Position numbers and translations under genes: made by a program
The notes under the pieces: model-generated
Database searches by the model: none
Told to the model about the DNA's origin: nothing
Seen by the model: only the letters and a program-made list of their open reading frames with translations
In this document: positions 45,222-56,463 of the stretch, in pieces
Layout of the letters: the number at the start of each line of letters is the position of its first letter
How positions within the stretch are numbered: the first letter of the stretch is position 1
Source: an uncultured Lentibacter sp.
GTDB taxonomy: Bacteria > Pseudomonadota > Alphaproteobacteria > Rhodobacterales > Rhodobacteraceae
Direction of reading: 5' to 3'
Length of the DNA: 64,000 bases
Assembly (NCBI GenBank): GCA_947497495.1
Contig: CANMGT010000003.1
Span: 310,001-374,000, forward strand

Positions 45222-46262
45222 ATGGCTGAATTCTTTACGAACACGTATTTGGGGATATTCCTGCTGATTGTCGGGCAATGTCTTCTGATCATTGTGCCGC
45301 TTCTCGTAGCGCTCGCATTCCTGCTGTATTTTGACCGCAAGGTCTGGGCGGCTGTGCACATGCGCCGTGGGCCCAACGTTGTTGGCGTCTTCGGCCTCAT
45401 GCAAAGCTTCGCGGATTTCATTAAATACGCGGTCAAAGAGATCGTCGTGCCGGCGGGGGCTGACAAGTTTGTCTTTTTCCTCGCGCCACTGGTGAGCTTT
45501 GTACTGGCCATGGTGGCTTGGGCCGTTATCCCGTTCAACGACGGCTGGGTTTTGGCCGATATCAACGTGGCCATCCTCTATATCTTCGCCTTCTCCTCGC
45601 TTGAGGTTTACGGGGTGATCATGGGCGGTTGGGCGTCAAACTCCAAATATCCGTTCCTCGGCTCGCTGCGCTCCGCGGCGCAGATGATCTCATATGAAGT
45701 CTCGTTGGGCCTGATCATCATCGGCCTCGTGATCTCGACCGGCTCGCTGAACCTGAGCGACATCGTGAACGCGCAGAAGGGCGACTACGGCATCTTCAAT
45801 TGGTACTGGATACCGCACTTCCCGATGCTGTTCTTGTTCCTGATCTCGGCCATGGCCGAAACCAACCGCCCACCGTTTGACTTGCCTGAGGCTGAGTCCG
45901 AGCTGGTGGCTGGCTATCAGGTTGAGTACTCATCGACACCGTTCCTGTTGTTCATGATCGGTGAATATGTCGCCATCGTTCTGATGTGCGCGCTTACATC
46001 GCTGTTCTTCCTCGGCGGTTGGCTCTCGCCCATTCCGGGCTTGCCAGACGGCATCATGTGGATGTTCGGCAAGATGTTCCTGATATTCTTCATCTTCTCG
46101 ATGGTGAAGGTTATCGTGCCACGCTACCGCTATGACCAGCTGATGCGGATCGGTTGGAAAGTATTCTTGCCGCTCAGCCTTTTCTGGGTGGTCTTCGTGG
46201 CCTTCGCGGCGAAATTTGACTGGTTCTGGGGCACTTTCGCCCGCTGGGCAGTAGGGGGCTGA
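45222..46262 (+). CDS. nuoH: NADH-quinone oxidoreductase subunit H
   Basis: NuoH is an eight-helix membrane subunit that forms part of the quinone tunnel and proton path. The 346-aa protein has [17 protein letters not shown], the [13 protein letters not shown] loop, and [21 protein letters not shown], all hallmark segments. The ATG at 45222 follows GAGGGG. nuoI begins 1 bp after its stop. Confidence 0.97.
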   Translation: MAEFFTNTYLGIFLLIVGQCLLIIVPLLVALAFLLYFDRKVWAAVHMRRGPNVVGVFGLMQSFADFIKYAVKEIVVPAGADKFVFFLAPLVSFVLAMVAWAVIPFNDGWVLADINVAILYIFAFSSLEVYGVIMGGWASNSKYPFLGSLRSAAQMISYEVSLGLIIIGLVISTGSLNLSDIVNAQKGDYGIFNWYWIPHFPMLFLFLISAMAETNRPPFDLPEAESELVAGYQVEYSSTPFLLFMIGEYVAIVLMCALTSLFFLGGWLSPIPGLPDGIMWMFGKMFLIFFIFSMVKVIVPRYRYDQLMRIGWKVFLPLSLFWVVFVAFAAKFDWFWGTFARWAVGG

Positions 46263-46263
46263 T

Positions 46264-46758
46264 ATGGGTAATATCGACTATAAGCGCGCGGCGGGTTACT
46301 TCTTCCTGTCGGATTTTTTCAAAGGCTTCGGCCTTGGCCTGCGGTATTTCTTTGGCCCCAAAGTGACGGTTAACTACCCGCACGAGAAAGGCCCGCTTTC
46401 ACCGCGCTTTCGCGGGGAGCACGCCCTGCGCCGCTACCCGAACGGCGAAGAACGCTGCATTGCCTGCAAGCTTTGCGAAGCGATCTGCCCTGCACAGGCG
46501 ATCACGATTGACGCCGAGCCACGCGACGACGGCAGCCGCCGCACCACGCGTTATGACATTGACATGACGAAGTGCATTTACTGCGGTTTCTGCCAAGAGG
46601 CTTGCCCTGTTGATGCGATCGTTGAGGGGCCAAACTTCGAGTTTGCCACCGAGACCCGCGAGGAGTTGTTTTACGACAAAGCCAAACTTCTGGACAACGG
46701 CGACCGCTGGGAAGCCGAGATCGCCCGTAACCTAGAGCTGGATGCACCTTACCGATGA
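46264..46758 (+). CDS. nuoI: NADH-quinone oxidoreductase subunit I
   Basis: This 164-aa peripheral subunit carries two 4Fe-4S clusters (N6a and N6b) in a ferredoxin-like fold. Both CxxCxxCxxxCP motifs are visible: [12 protein letters not shown] and [12 protein letters not shown]. Normal length. It overlaps the following CMD-family gene by 4 bp (ATGA). Confidence 0.97.
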   Translation: MGNIDYKRAAGYFFLSDFFKGFGLGLRYFFGPKVTVNYPHEKGPLSPRFRGEHALRRYPNGEERCIACKLCEAICPAQAITIDAEPRDDGSRRTTRYDIDMTKCIYCGFCQEACPVDAIVEGPNFEFATETREELFYDKAKLLDNGDRWEAEIARNLELDAPYR

Positions 46759-47156
46759 GTAAAACGCCGTTTGAATTGATGATGGAGCAAGCGCAGGAGA
46801 TTGCGAAGAGCTTTTCTCCGAGCCTTGAGACGTTCTCGACCAAAGGGCTTGAGGCGCTTTGGCCAACGATGACCAAAGAGATGATGGAAGCCACTTTCGG
46901 TAAAGGCATCAGCGAAAACGGCCTTGACGCCAAGACGCGGCTTTTGCTGACACTTGCGGGCCTGACAATGCAGGGCGCGCAGGCCGAAGCGCAGGTGCGC
47001 CTCACCGTGCGTCACCTTGTTGAAGTGGGTGCAACCGAAGAAGAAATTGCCGAAAGCATCGCGATGATGTCGATGTTTGCGGGTATTCCGGCCATGACAC
47101 GCGCGATGGACATCGCAAAAGACGTGATGGCGACACAAAAGGATGACGAGACATGA
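46755..47156 (+). CDS. Carboxymuconolactone decarboxylase/AhpD-like protein
   Basis: This 133-aa helical protein belongs to the CMD family: [15 protein letters not shown] followed by [21 protein letters not shown]. It contains no Cys at all, so it cannot use the CxxC redox chemistry of AhpD. A non-redox or structural role is more likely. It overlaps both nuoI (ATGA) and nuoJ (ATGA), so it is tied to complex I expression. Confidence 0.8.
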   Translation: MSKTPFELMMEQAQEIAKSFSPSLETFSTKGLEALWPTMTKEMMEATFGKGISENGLDAKTRLLLTLAGLTMQGAQAEAQVRLTVRHLVEVGATEEEIAESIAMMSMFAGIPAMTRAMDIAKDVMATQKDDET

Positions 47157-47761
47157 GCGTAGCCACATTGGCCTTCTATCTCTTTGCTGCCGGCGTTTTG
47201 ACAGGCGGATTTTTCACCGTTCTCAGCCGCAACCCGGTGCACTCGGTGTTGTTTCTGATCCTGGCGTTCTTCAGCGCTTCAGGCTTGTTCGTGCTGCTCG
47301 GCGCCGAATTTATTGCCATGCTTTTGCTGATCGTCTACGTCGGCGCTGTTGCGGTTCTCTTCCTGTTTGTCGTGATGATGCTTGATGTCGATTTTGCAGA
47401 ACTCAAGGGCAGCATGGCGCAGTTTTTGCCGATTGGCTTGGCGATTGCCGTGGTGCTTCTCATGGTGCTTGGCGTAGCTTTTGGCGACTGGCACATCTCT
47501 GAGGGCGCAGAAGCGGCCCGCGCGGCGGCAACCCCTGAAGGCGTGGAAAACACCGCTGCTTTGGGCCTGCTGCTTTACGACCAATACTTCATGATCTTCC
47601 AACTGGCGGGGCTTATCCTGCTGGTGGCGATGATCGGCGCGATTGTTCTGACATTGCGCCACCGTGATGGTGTCAAACGCCAGGACGTGCTGCAACAGAT
47701 GTGGCGCGATCCGAAGGACGCAATGGAACTGAAAGACGTTAAACCGGGGCAGGGGCTGTAA
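47153..47761 (+). CDS. nuoJ: NADH-quinone oxidoreductase subunit J
   Basis: NuoJ is a five-helix membrane subunit of the proton-pumping arm. The 202-aa protein has [28 protein letters not shown], the most conserved helix pair, and ends with a cytoplasmic tail after [12 protein letters not shown]. The ATG overlaps the CMD gene. A 40-bp gap with no clear signal separates it from nuoK. Confidence 0.95.
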   Translation: MSVATLAFYLFAAGVLTGGFFTVLSRNPVHSVLFLILAFFSASGLFVLLGAEFIAMLLLIVYVGAVAVLFLFVVMMLDVDFAELKGSMAQFLPIGLAIAVVLLMVLGVAFGDWHISEGAEAARAAATPEGVENTAALGLLLYDQYFMIFQLAGLILLVAMIGAIVLTLRHRDGVKRQDVLQQMWRDPKDAMELKDVKPGQGL

Positions 47762-47801
47762 GCCGCTTTCTGGATGAATAAACAAAGAACCGAGGGACGA
47801 C

Positions 47802-48107
47802 ATGATCGGACTTGAACATTACCTGACGGTGGCAGCAGTGCTGTTTGTCACTGGCATTTTCGGGCTCTTCCTGAACCGGAAGAACATCATCATCTTGCTG
47901 ATGTCGATTGAGCTTATCCTCTTGTCGGTGAATATTAATTTCGTCGCCTTCTCGTCGTTTCTCAATGACATGACAGGGCAGGTTTTCACACTCTTCGTGC
48001 TGACGGTGGCCGCCGCCGAAGCCGCGATTGGCCTCGCGATCCTCGTGGTCTTCTTCCGCAACCGTGGCACGATCGACGTTGAAGACGTCAACGTGATGAA
48101 AGGCTGA
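47802..48107 (+). CDS. nuoK: NADH-quinone oxidoreductase subunit K
   Basis: This 101-aa three-helix subunit belongs to the MnhC/MrpC-related family. The conserved Glu residues lie in [16 protein letters not shown] and in [18 protein letters not shown]. Normal length. nuoL follows after 4 bp. Confidence 0.96.
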   Translation: MIGLEHYLTVAAVLFVTGIFGLFLNRKNIIILLMSIELILLSVNINFVAFSSFLNDMTGQVFTLFVLTVAAAEAAIGLAILVVFFRNRGTIDVEDVNVMKG

Positions 48108-48111
48108 TCAG

Positions 48112-50220
48112 ATGATTTACAAAACCATCCTTTTCGCACCGCTCATCGCCGCCATCATCGCAGGCTTCGGTTGGCGCGTTATCGGCGAAAAGACAGCGCA
48201 GTGGCTCACAACAGGCGTGCTCTTCCTCGCATGTGCTTTGAGCTGGACAGTCTTTCTTGGCGGCGCAACCGAGCCAGAAGCTGTGCACATTCTCGACTGG
48301 ATCCAATCCGGCTCGCTGGATGCGGCATGGTCGATCCGCGTTGACCGTTTGACCACAATCATGCTGATCGTGGTCACATCGGTTTCATCGCTCGTGCACC
48401 TGTATTCCATGGGCTATATGGCGCATGACGAAAACTGGGGCGAGGGCGAGGCCTACAAGGCGCGCTTCTTTGCTTATCTGTCGTTCTTCACCTTCGCGAT
48501 GCTGATGCTGGTGACAGCTGACAACCTCGTGCAAATGTTCTTTGGCTGGGAAGGGGTTGGCGTTGCCTCCTATCTTCTGATCGGTTTTTACTATAAGAAA
48601 CCAAGCGCCAACGCGGCGGCGATCAAGGCGTTTGTTGTCAACCGTGTTGGTGACTTTGGCTTCGCGCTTGGAATATTCGGGCTGTTTTTGCTGACAGACA
48701 GCATCAAGTTTGACGACATCTTTGCAGCCGCACCGGCACTGGCGGAAACGCAGCTGCACTTCCTCTGGACAGAGTGGAATGCCGCCAACTTGCTGGCCTT
48801 CCTGCTGTTCGTCGGTGCGATGGGCAAGTCAGCGCAGTTGTTCCTGCACACTTGGTTGCCTGACGCGATGGAAGGGCCGACGCCTGTGTCAGCGCTTATC
48901 CACGCTGCGACGATGGTGACTGCCGGTGTTTTCCTCGTGTGTCGCATGTCGCCGCTGATGGAATTCGCGCCGGAAGCCAAACAGTTTATTGTTTTCATGG
49001 GCGCCACGACGGCCTTCATGGCGGCCACGGTCGGCCTCGTGCAAAACGACATCAAACGCGTGATCGCTTATTCGACCATGTCGCAGCTTGGCTACATGTT
49101 TGTGGCCGCGGGTGTTGGCGTTTACTCGGTCGCGATGTTCCACTTGCTCACGCACGCCTTCTTCAAGGCGATGTTGTTCCTCGGTGCGGGCTCGGTCATT
49201 CACGCGATGCACCACGAACAAGACATGCGTAACTACGGCAACCTGCGCAAGAAGATCCCCTATACCTTCTGGGCGATGATGATCGGCACTTTGGCGATCA
49301 CCGGTGTCGGCATTCCGCTCACACATTATGGCTTCGCGGGCTTCCTCTCTAAGGATGCTGTCATCGAGAGCGCCTATGCGGGCACCAACGGCGGCTATGC
49401 CTTCTGGATGCTGGTTATCGCGGCGCTGTTCACAAGTTTCTACTCATGGCGCCTTATGTTCATGACATTCTACGGCAGTGCGCGCGGCGACAAGCACACG
49501 CACGAGCACGCTCACGAAAGCCCGATGGTTATGTTGGTGCCACTCGGAGTTCTGGCGCTTGGTGCCGTCTTCTCGGGCATGGTTTGGTATGGCAGCTTCT
49601 TTGGTGACCATAACCAAGTGAACAAATTCTTCGGTATTCCGGCACATCATGCAGCGGCTGATACAGGCCACGGTGAGGAAGCAGGCCACGGGGAAGAGGC
49701 TACACACGGCGCAGCTGCGACAGCCGAAGAAGGCTACGCAGCGATGGATCAACACCACGGCGAAGCGCCTAAAGGGGCGATCTTCATGGCGGCTGACAAC
49801 CACGTGATGGACGACGCGCACCATGCTCCGAAGTGGGTCAAGGTCTCGCCCTTTGTCGCTATGCTTCTCGGCTTCTTTACGGCTTACTGGTTCTACATTA
49901 TCAACCCGTCACTGCCCAAGAAACTCGCTGAGAGCCAACGCCCGATGTATCTGTTCTTGCTGAACAAATGGTACTTCGACGAAATCTATGACGCGATCTT
50001 CGTGCGCCCCGCCATGGCCATTGGCCGCTTCCTCTGGAAAAAGGGCGACGGCAACGTCATTGACGGCGCGCTGAACGGCGTCGCCATGGGCATCGTTCCG
50101 TTCTTCACGCGCCTCGCAGGCCGCGCGCAGTCGGGTTACATCTTTACTTACGCATTCGCTATGGTGATCGGGATCGTTGTTCTTGTCATCTGGATGGCCT
50201 TTACCGGAGGTGCCCGCTGA
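48112..50220 (+). CDS. nuoL: NADH-quinone oxidoreductase subunit L with His-rich insert
   Basis: This 702-aa antiporter-like subunit has the long lateral helix that couples proton pumping. Core motifs are [46 protein letters not shown] and [21 protein letters not shown]. Between about residues 460 and 575 there is a soluble stretch with about 14 His in clusters ([29 protein letters not shown]). This is an odd feature with a likely metal-binding character. The stop overlaps nuoM (TGATG). Confidence 0.97.
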   Translation: MIYKTILFAPLIAAIIAGFGWRVIGEKTAQWLTTGVLFLACALSWTVFLGGATEPEAVHILDWIQSGSLDAAWSIRVDRLTTIMLIVVTSVSSLVHLYSMGYMAHDENWGEGEAYKARFFAYLSFFTFAMLMLVTADNLVQMFFGWEGVGVASYLLIGFYYKKPSANAAAIKAFVVNRVGDFGFALGIFGLFLLTDSIKFDDIFAAAPALAETQLHFLWTEWNAANLLAFLLFVGAMGKSAQLFLHTWLPDAMEGPTPVSALIHAATMVTAGVFLVCRMSPLMEFAPEAKQFIVFMGATTAFMAATVGLVQNDIKRVIAYSTMSQLGYMFVAAGVGVYSVAMFHLLTHAFFKAMLFLGAGSVIHAMHHEQDMRNYGNLRKKIPYTFWAMMIGTLAITGVGIPLTHYGFAGFLSKDAVIESAYAGTNGGYAFWMLVIAALFTSFYSWRLMFMTFYGSARGDKHTHEHAHESPMVMLVPLGVLALGAVFSGMVWYGSFFGDHNQVNKFFGIPAHHAAADTGHGEEAGHGEEATHGAAATAEEGYAAMDQHHGEAPKGAIFMAADNHVMDDAHHAPKWVKVSPFVAMLLGFFTAYWFYIINPSLPKKLAESQRPMYLFLLNKWYFDEIYDAIFVRPAMAIGRFLWKKGDGNVIDGALNGVAMGIVPFFTRLAGRAQSGYIFTYAFAMVIGIVVLVIWMAFTGGAR

Positions 50221-51767
50221 TGGACAATCTTCTCTCCATTGTCACCTTCATCCCCGCGGTTGCGGCCTTGATCCTTGCGCTTTTCTTGCGCGGCGACGAC
50301 GACGCTGCCAAGCGCAATGCCAAGTGGGTTGCGCTGCTGGCCACCGCGATAACCTTCCTTGTGTCGCTGTTTATCCTGTCGGATTTTGACGCCTCAAACA
50401 CCGGCTTTCAGATGGTTGAAGAACGCTCGTGGTTGATGGGCCTCACCTACAAGATGGGCGTTGACGGGATCAGCGTGCTCTTCGTGATGCTGACAACCTT
50501 CATGATGCCGCTGACGATTGCCGCAAGCTGGGGCGTGAACACACGCGTCAAGGAATACATGATCGCCTTCCTGCTGCTTGAAACGTTGATGCTTGGCGTG
50601 TTCATGGCGCTTGATCTGGTCTTGTTCTACCTGTTCTTTGAAGCGGGTCTGATCCCGATGTTCCTGATAATCGGCATTTGGGGTGGGGCGAACCGCATTT
50701 ACGCCAGCTTCAAGTTCTTCCTCTATACCTTCCTTGGTTCGGTTCTGATGCTGGTAGCCATGGTTGCAATGTATGCCGACGCGGGCAGCACCGACATTCC
50801 GACACTGATGAACCATAGCTTTGGCTATGAGAGCTTCAGCATTCTCGGCATTCAGGTTATCGGCGGTTTGCAAACGCTTCTGTTCCTGGCCTTCTTCGCC
50901 AGCTTCGCGGTGAAAATGCCGATGTGGCCTGTGCACACATGGCTCCCCGATGCGCACGTTCAGGCGCCGACAGCGGGCTCTGTCGTGCTGGCGGCGATCC
51001 TGCTGAAGATGGGCGGCTATGGCTTCTTGCGGTTCAGCTTGCCGATGTTCCCTGTCGGGGCTGACGTGCTCACACCAATGGTGCTTTGGATGTCGGCGAT
51101 CGCGATTGTATACACCTCGCTTGTCGCGATGGTGCAGGAAGACATGAAAAAGCTCATTGCTTACTCTTCAGTTGCGCACATGGGCTTTGTGACCATGGGC
51201 ATCTTTGCGGCCAACCAACAGGGTGTTGATGGCGCGATCTTCCAGATGGTGAGCCACGGCTTTATCTCTGGCGCGCTTTTCCTCTGTGTCGGCGTGATCT
51301 ACGACCGGATGCACACCCGCGAGATTGATGCTTATGGCGGCCTCGTAAACCGCATGCCAGCCTATGCGCTGATCTTCATGTTCTTCACCATGGCCAACGT
51401 CGGCTTGCCGGGCACTTCGGGCTTTGTGGGCGAATTCCTCACGCTTGTCGGGATCTTTCAGGTCAACACATGGGTTGCGGCTGTGGCCACGTCCGGCGTT
51501 ATCCTGTCGGCGGCCTATGCGCTGTGGCTGTACCGTCGCGTGGTGTTTGGCGACCTCATCAAAGAGAGCCTCAAAAGCATCACCGACATGACAAGCCGCG
51601 AGAAAGCGATCTTTGCACCGCTGGTTGCCATGACGCTGTTGCTTGGTGTCTACCCGAGCCTTGTGACCGACATCATCGGGCCATCTGTGGCTGACTTTGT
51701 CACAAACTACGAAACCGCCTTGCATGACGCAGGCCGCGCCGCCACCACCATGGCGCAATCGCACTAA
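50220..51767 (+). CDS. nuoM: NADH-quinone oxidoreductase subunit M
   Basis: This 515-aa antiporter-like membrane subunit pumps one proton channel. Landmarks are [48 protein letters not shown] and the [20 protein letters not shown] helix with its key Lys. Length and order are normal. Confidence 0.97.
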   Translation: MDNLLSIVTFIPAVAALILALFLRGDDDAAKRNAKWVALLATAITFLVSLFILSDFDASNTGFQMVEERSWLMGLTYKMGVDGISVLFVMLTTFMMPLTIAASWGVNTRVKEYMIAFLLLETLMLGVFMALDLVLFYLFFEAGLIPMFLIIGIWGGANRIYASFKFFLYTFLGSVLMLVAMVAMYADAGSTDIPTLMNHSFGYESFSILGIQVIGGLQTLLFLAFFASFAVKMPMWPVHTWLPDAHVQAPTAGSVVLAAILLKMGGYGFLRFSLPMFPVGADVLTPMVLWMSAIAIVYTSLVAMVQEDMKKLIAYSSVAHMGFVTMGIFAANQQGVDGAIFQMVSHGFISGALFLCVGVIYDRMHTREIDAYGGLVNRMPAYALIFMFFTMANVGLPGTSGFVGEFLTLVGIFQVNTWVAAVATSGVILSAAYALWLYRRVVFGDLIKESLKSITDMTSREKAIFAPLVAMTLLLGVYPSLVTDIIGPSVADFVTNYETALHDAGRAATTMAQSH

Positions 51768-51779
51768 CGGAGAGAAACT

Positions 51780-53219
51780 ATGCAGGCCGATCTGAATACA
51801 ATCCTGCCGGAAATCCTGATTGCCGTCTATGCGATGCTGGCTTTGGTCTTCGCGGTCTATACCGGCAAGGACAAACTCGCAGGCACTATCACCTATCTGA
51901 CGGCGGCGGTGTTTCTTGTTGTTGCGGCCTTTATCGGGCTTGGTGGCAGCGGGGCGCAGAGTGCCTTTGGGGGCATGTTCCAGGACGATGCTTTTGCGCG
52001 CTTTGCCAAGGTGACGATACTGCTCTCAGCGGCGGCTGTGCTTGTCATGGGCATGGGCTTTCTTGAAAAGCGCCAGATGATGAAGTTCGAGTATCCGCTG
52101 CTTGTAGCACTCAGCGTTGTCGGCATGATGTTCATGGTTTCTGCAGGTGACTTGATGGCGCTTTACATGGGGCTTGAGCTGCAATCGCTCGCGCTTTACG
52201 TGATCGCTGCCATGCGCCGCGACTCGGTGCGCTCGACGGAAGCAGGCCTGAAATACTTCGTGCTTGGCGCGCTCAGCTCGGGTCTGCTGCTTTACGGCTC
52301 ATCGCTGGTTTATGGCTATGCCGGCACAACGATGTTCACCGGAATTATCGCCGCAGCGGGCGAGGGGCTTGCCCCCATCGGCTTGCTCTTTGGCCTCGTC
52401 TTCGTGATCGCGGGGCTTGCTTTCAAAGTCAGCGCCGTGCCGTTCCACATGTGGACGCCGGATGTCTATGAAGGCTCGCCAACGCCTGTAACCGCTTTCT
52501 TCGCGACGGCTCCCAAAGTGGCGGCTATGGCGCTGTTTGCGCGCGTGTTGCACGACGCATTCGGCGGAGTCTCTGCCGACTGGAGTCAGGTTCTCGCGGT
52601 GCTTTCCGTTCTGTCGATGTTCCTCGGGGCGATCGCGGCGATCGGGCAGACCAATATCAAACGTCTGATGGCCTATTCCTCCATCGCCCACATGGGCTAT
52701 GCGATCATCGGCCTCGCGGCGGGCACAGCCCTCGGTGTCGAGGCGATGCTGACCTATATGGCGATCTATGTGACGATGAATATCGGCACGTTCGCATTCA
52801 TCCTCAGCATGGAACGTGACGGGCAGCCTGTCACTGATATCAGCGCACTCAACCTCTACTCCAAAGCCGAACCCGGCAAGGCGCTTGCGCTGCTGATCCT
52901 GATGTTCAGTCTTGCGGGCGTGCCGCCGATGCTTGGCTTCTTTGCCAAGCTGGGTGTCTGGCGCGCGGGCGTTGATGCGGGCTTGTTCTGGCTGGTTGTT
53001 GCGAGCGCTGTTGCATCGGCCATCGGGGCCTTCTACTACCTGCGCATCGTCTACTACATGTATTTCGGCGATGAGGCAGAGCAGGGTCTCGACGAGGTGC
53101 GCGCACCTGTGCTTTGGGTTCTGTTGATGGGCTCTGCTGCGATCATGCTGGTCGGTGTTATCAACCTCTTCGGAGTTGACGGAGCGGCGGCTGCAGCGGC
53201 TGCGGCGCTGGTAAACTAA
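51780..53219 (+). CDS. nuoN: NADH-quinone oxidoreductase subunit N
   Basis: This 479-aa antiporter-like subunit completes the membrane arm. Landmarks are [45 protein letters not shown] and [20 protein letters not shown]. The ATG at 51780 follows GGAGAG. It is the last nuo gene. birA begins 10 bp downstream. Confidence 0.97.
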   Translation: MQADLNTILPEILIAVYAMLALVFAVYTGKDKLAGTITYLTAAVFLVVAAFIGLGGSGAQSAFGGMFQDDAFARFAKVTILLSAAAVLVMGMGFLEKRQMMKFEYPLLVALSVVGMMFMVSAGDLMALYMGLELQSLALYVIAAMRRDSVRSTEAGLKYFVLGALSSGLLLYGSSLVYGYAGTTMFTGIIAAAGEGLAPIGLLFGLVFVIAGLAFKVSAVPFHMWTPDVYEGSPTPVTAFFATAPKVAAMALFARVLHDAFGGVSADWSQVLAVLSVLSMFLGAIAAIGQTNIKRLMAYSSIAHMGYAIIGLAAGTALGVEAMLTYMAIYVTMNIGTFAFILSMERDGQPVTDISALNLYSKAEPGKALALLILMFSLAGVPPMLGFFAKLGVWRAGVDAGLFWLVVASAVASAIGAFYYLRIVYYMYFGDEAEQGLDEVRAPVLWVLLMGSAAIMLVGVINLFGVDGAAAAAAAALVN

Positions 53220-53229
53220 GGCTTTTGAC

Positions 53230-53970
53230 ATGAACCCGATCTGGCCACAGGGCTATGGCCAGCGCGTTCTGCAAAGCGTCGACAGCACCAACACCGAGGC
53301 CACGCGCCTTGCCGGCGAGTTGGCAGGGCCTACTTGGGTTTTTGCCCATGAACAAACCTCTGCACGCGGGCGGCGCGGGCGCGGCTGGACACAGCCCAAA
53401 GGCAACTTTGGCGCCAGCTTGTTTCTTCCCAATCTGACAGATCCGGCGGCGATGAGCCTGCGCTCGTTCACCGCCTCTCTGGCGCTCTATGATGCTTTGC
53501 GCAAGGTCGCCGGGCCCGAGGCGCGGCTGTCCCTTAAGTGGCCAAACGACGTGTTGTTGAGCGGCGGAAAACTGGCGGGCATCCTGCTTGAGAGCCTGCC
53601 TGCGGGGCTTGTGATCGGCATAGGTGTAAACCTTGCCGAAGCCCCCAAAGCCGCAGATGTGGAAGAGGGCGCGCTCAAGCCTGTGGCGCTCAAGGCCGAG
53701 ACAGGCGCAGATCTGACGCCGCAGGATTTTCTCGGCTATCTCGCGCAGGCCTATGCACCGTGGGAAGCGCAGTTTGCTCAATACGGGTTTGCTCCCATCC
53801 GCGAGGCTTGGCTGGCGCGGGCAGCAAAACTCGGAGAACCCATTCGCGCCCGCACCATGCGCGATGAAACACATGGTGTTTTTGAAACGGTGGACGAAGT
53901 GGGACATCTTGTTCTATCCACCCCCAAAGGACGTGTCGCCATTCCGGCGGCAGATGTGTTCTTCAACTAA
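53230..53970 (+). CDS. birA: Biotin--[acetyl-CoA-carboxylase] ligase
   Basis: This 246-aa ligase makes biotinyl-AMP and transfers biotin to acceptor Lys residues such as K607 of the MCC alpha subunit and the acetyl-CoA carboxylase carrier. Motifs are QSVDSTNTEATRLA, the biotinyl-AMP loop ARGRRGRGW and LKWPNDVLLSGGKLAGILLE. It lacks the N-terminal winged helix of E. coli BirA, so it does not itself repress transcription. It lies just after nuoN with no evident SD, suggesting readthrough from the nuo operon. Confidence 0.94.
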   Translation: MNPIWPQGYGQRVLQSVDSTNTEATRLAGELAGPTWVFAHEQTSARGRRGRGWTQPKGNFGASLFLPNLTDPAAMSLRSFTASLALYDALRKVAGPEARLSLKWPNDVLLSGGKLAGILLESLPAGLVIGIGVNLAEAPKAADVEEGALKPVALKAETGADLTPQDFLGYLAQAYAPWEAQFAQYGFAPIREAWLARAAKLGEPIRARTMRDETHGVFETVDEVGHLVLSTPKGRVAIPAADVFFN

Positions 53971-53982
53971 GGAGCCTCGGCG

Positions 53983-54762
53983 ATGTTGCTGGCAATTGAC
54001 TGCGGGAATACCAACACCGTTTTCTCAATCTGGGATGGGGAGAAGTGGCTGTGCACCATGCGCACATCGACCCACCATGCGCGCACCGCTGACGCTTACT
54101 TCACGTGGTACACAACCCTTATCAAGCACTACAAGATCGAGGCGGACATCACCGATGTTGTCATCAGTTCGACAGTGCCGCGCGTTGTCTGGAATTTGCG
54201 TGTCTTTGCCGACCGTTTCTTTGACTGCCGCCCGTTGGTTGTTGGCAAACCCGAGTGCCTGTTGCCGGTAGCGCCGCGCGTTGACCCAAGCACAGGCGTT
54301 GGCCCCGACAGGCTGGCCAATGCGGCGGGCTGTTTTGACAGGCACGGCGGCAATGCGATGGTGATCGACTTTGGCACTGCAACCAACATTGATGTGGTCG
54401 CCGAAGATGGCGCCTATGTCGGTGGCGTCATCGCGCCTGGCGTGAACCTCTCGCTGGAAGCGCTGCACCAAGGGGCTGCAGCGCTGCCCCACGTAGACAT
54501 TACACAGCCCGAAAAAGTGATCGGGACCAACACGGTCGCCTGTATCCAGTCGGGTATTTTCTGGGGCTATGTCGGCCTTATCCAAGGGCTGACAGAGCGC
54601 GTGCGCAACGAGTACGGAAAGCCGATGAAAGTGATCGGAACCGGCGGGCTGGCCCCCCTTTTCGCGCAGGGCGAAGAATTGTTTGATACAATCGAAGATG
54701 ATCTGACAGTGCACGGTTTGCGCGTCATCCACCAATATAACAAAGAGCAGGGCAACGCATGA
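53983..54762 (+). CDS. coaX: Type III pantothenate kinase
   Basis: This 259-aa ASKHA-fold kinase phosphorylates pantothenate in CoA synthesis. The N-terminal phosphate-binding loop AIDCGNTNTVFSIWD, the central GPDRLANAAG and the VIDFGTATNIDVV segment with conserved Asp are visible. AAGGAG precedes the ATG by a good distance. It overlaps the RNase J gene by 4 bp. Confidence 0.95.
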   Translation: MLLAIDCGNTNTVFSIWDGEKWLCTMRTSTHHARTADAYFTWYTTLIKHYKIEADITDVVISSTVPRVVWNLRVFADRFFDCRPLVVGKPECLLPVAPRVDPSTGVGPDRLANAAGCFDRHGGNAMVIDFGTATNIDVVAEDGAYVGGVIAPGVNLSLEALHQGAAALPHVDITQPEKVIGTNTVACIQSGIFWGYVGLIQGLTERVRNEYGKPMKVIGTGGLAPLFAQGEELFDTIEDDLTVHGLRVIHQYNKEQGNA

Positions 54763-56426
54763 GCACCCAACGGCTAGTTTACCTCCCCCTTGGTGGGGCG
54801 GGCGAGATCGGCATGAACGCCTACGTCTATGGCTATGGGCCAGAGGGCCGCGAGCGCTATATTCTCGTTGATCTCGGGGTCACCTTTCCGGATATGGACA
54901 CCAGCCCCGGGGTAGACCTGATCTTTCCCGATATGAGCTGGTTGATAGAACGCAAAGACCGCCTTGATGCGATCTTCATCACCCACGCGCATGAAGACCA
55001 CGTTGGCGCAGTTGGCCACTTCTACGGCGAGCTCGACGCACCCGTTTATGCGCGTGCCTTCACGGCCAACATTGCGCGGCGCAAACTTTCCGAGCACGGC
55101 CACGGCGACAAGGCTGTCACGACTGTTTCACCTTACCCCGAGCGGGTTGAAGCTGGCCCTTTCAAGGTAAGCTTTGTGCCCGTGTCACACTCCATTCCCG
55201 AAAGCGCGTCTTTGCTGATCGAGACAGAGGGCGGGCGTGTCTTTCACACGGGGGACTTCAAGATTGACCATGAGCCGATCGTCGGGGAGCCGTTTGACGA
55301 CGCCCTTTGGGAAGAAATTGGCAAAGGCGGCATCAAGGCGATGATCTGCGACTCAACCAATGTGTTTTCCAAGAGTGCGGGCCGCTCCGAAAGCGAGCTG
55401 GGCGGCAACCTTGAAGCACTTGTCAGAGGCGCGGAGAGCTTGGTCGTCGCTACGACATTTGCCTCGAACGTTGCGCGGGTAAAAACACTGGCCGAGGCGG
55501 GCGAGAGGGCAGGGCGCTCAATCTGCCTGATGGGCCGCTCCATGCGCCGGATGGTCGAGGCTTCGATAGAAACTGGGGTGCTCGGATCGTTCCCGACGGT
55601 TGTGTCTATTGAGGATGCACGCAGCGTGCCGCGCGAAAACCTGATGCTGCTGGTCACTGGCAGCCAAGGCGAGCGCCGCGCGGCGAGCGCCCAACTGGCG
55701 CGCGGCAAGTTCAACGGCATCTCGTTGAAGGAAGGCGACTTGTTCCTGTTTTCCTCAAAAACCATTCCGGGTAACGAGCGTGGGGTGATCTCGATCATCA
55801 ACCAGCTGTCGGAAAAGGGTGTTGATGTCGTTGATGACAATGACGGGCTCTACCACGTTTCTGGCCACGCAAACCGGCCTGATCTGGAAAAGGCGCAAGA
55901 CTTGATCAATCCGGCGATGGTGATCCCGATGCACGGCGAGCACCGGCATCTGCGCGAACACGCGCGCCTAACGCAAGACAAGGGCCGCCAGAGCATTGTC
56001 GCGGTCAACGGGATGATGATTGATCTGTCCGGCAACGCCCCGCGCGTCGCGGAATTTGTCGAAACGGGGCGCCGCTACCTTGATGGCTCAACCCAGATCG
56101 GCGCACTTGACGGCATCGTGCGCGACCGTATTCGCATGGCGCTGAACGGCCATGTGATCGTCACGGTAATCATTGACGAAGATGACGAGCCGCTAGGAGA
56201 CCCTTGGTGCGAGCTGAAAGGCATGCCGGAAACGGGCCGCAGCAAGACGCCTCTGGTTGAGGTTCTGGAGGAAGATCTCTCACAGTTTTTGGGCCGCGCG
56301 GCGGAGAAAACGCTCGCGAATGATGCCAAAATCGAAGAAGAGTTGCGCAAGATTGTCCGCCGGACGTGCAGCGACGAGATCGGCAAAAAGCCGGAGGTCA
56401 GCGTGATTGTAAGCCGGCTCCAATAA
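54759..56426 (+). CDS. rnj: Ribonuclease J
   Basis: This 555-aa metallo-beta-lactamase/beta-CASP nuclease is a 5'-3' exonuclease and endonuclease in RNA decay and maturation. The zinc motif THAHEDHVGA (near residue 75), the HTGDFKID segment, and the beta-CASP block with MLLVTGSQGE and HVSGHANRPDL are present. Length is normal. It overlaps coaX (ATGA), and a strong hairpin overlaps its stop codon. Confidence 0.96.
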   Translation: MSTQRLVYLPLGGAGEIGMNAYVYGYGPEGRERYILVDLGVTFPDMDTSPGVDLIFPDMSWLIERKDRLDAIFITHAHEDHVGAVGHFYGELDAPVYARAFTANIARRKLSEHGHGDKAVTTVSPYPERVEAGPFKVSFVPVSHSIPESASLLIETEGGRVFHTGDFKIDHEPIVGEPFDDALWEEIGKGGIKAMICDSTNVFSKSAGRSESELGGNLEALVRGAESLVVATTFASNVARVKTLAEAGERAGRSICLMGRSMRRMVEASIETGVLGSFPTVVSIEDARSVPRENLMLLVTGSQGERRAASAQLARGKFNGISLKEGDLFLFSSKTIPGNERGVISIINQLSEKGVDVVDDNDGLYHVSGHANRPDLEKAQDLINPAMVIPMHGEHRHLREHARLTQDKGRQSIVAVNGMMIDLSGNAPRVAEFVETGRRYLDGSTQIGALDGIVRDRIRMALNGHVIVTVIIDEDDEPLGDPWCELKGMPETGRSKTPLVEVLEEDLSQFLGRAAEKTLANDAKIEEELRKIVRRTCSDEIGKKPEVSVIVSRLQ

Positions 56427-56436
56427 GCCGGCTTAC
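56409..56436. terminator. Hairpin overlapping the rnj stop codon
   Basis: GTAAGCCGGCT (56409-56419) pairs perfectly with AGCCGGCTTAC (56426-56436), an 11-bp stem with a 6-nt loop that includes part of the TAA stop. The following TATTTAGTCTTG is only partly U-rich. It lies between convergent rnj and the helicase gene, so it could end both transcripts. Confidence 0.65.
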
Positions 56437-56463
56437 GCTATTTAGTCTTGAAAATGGGTTGGC

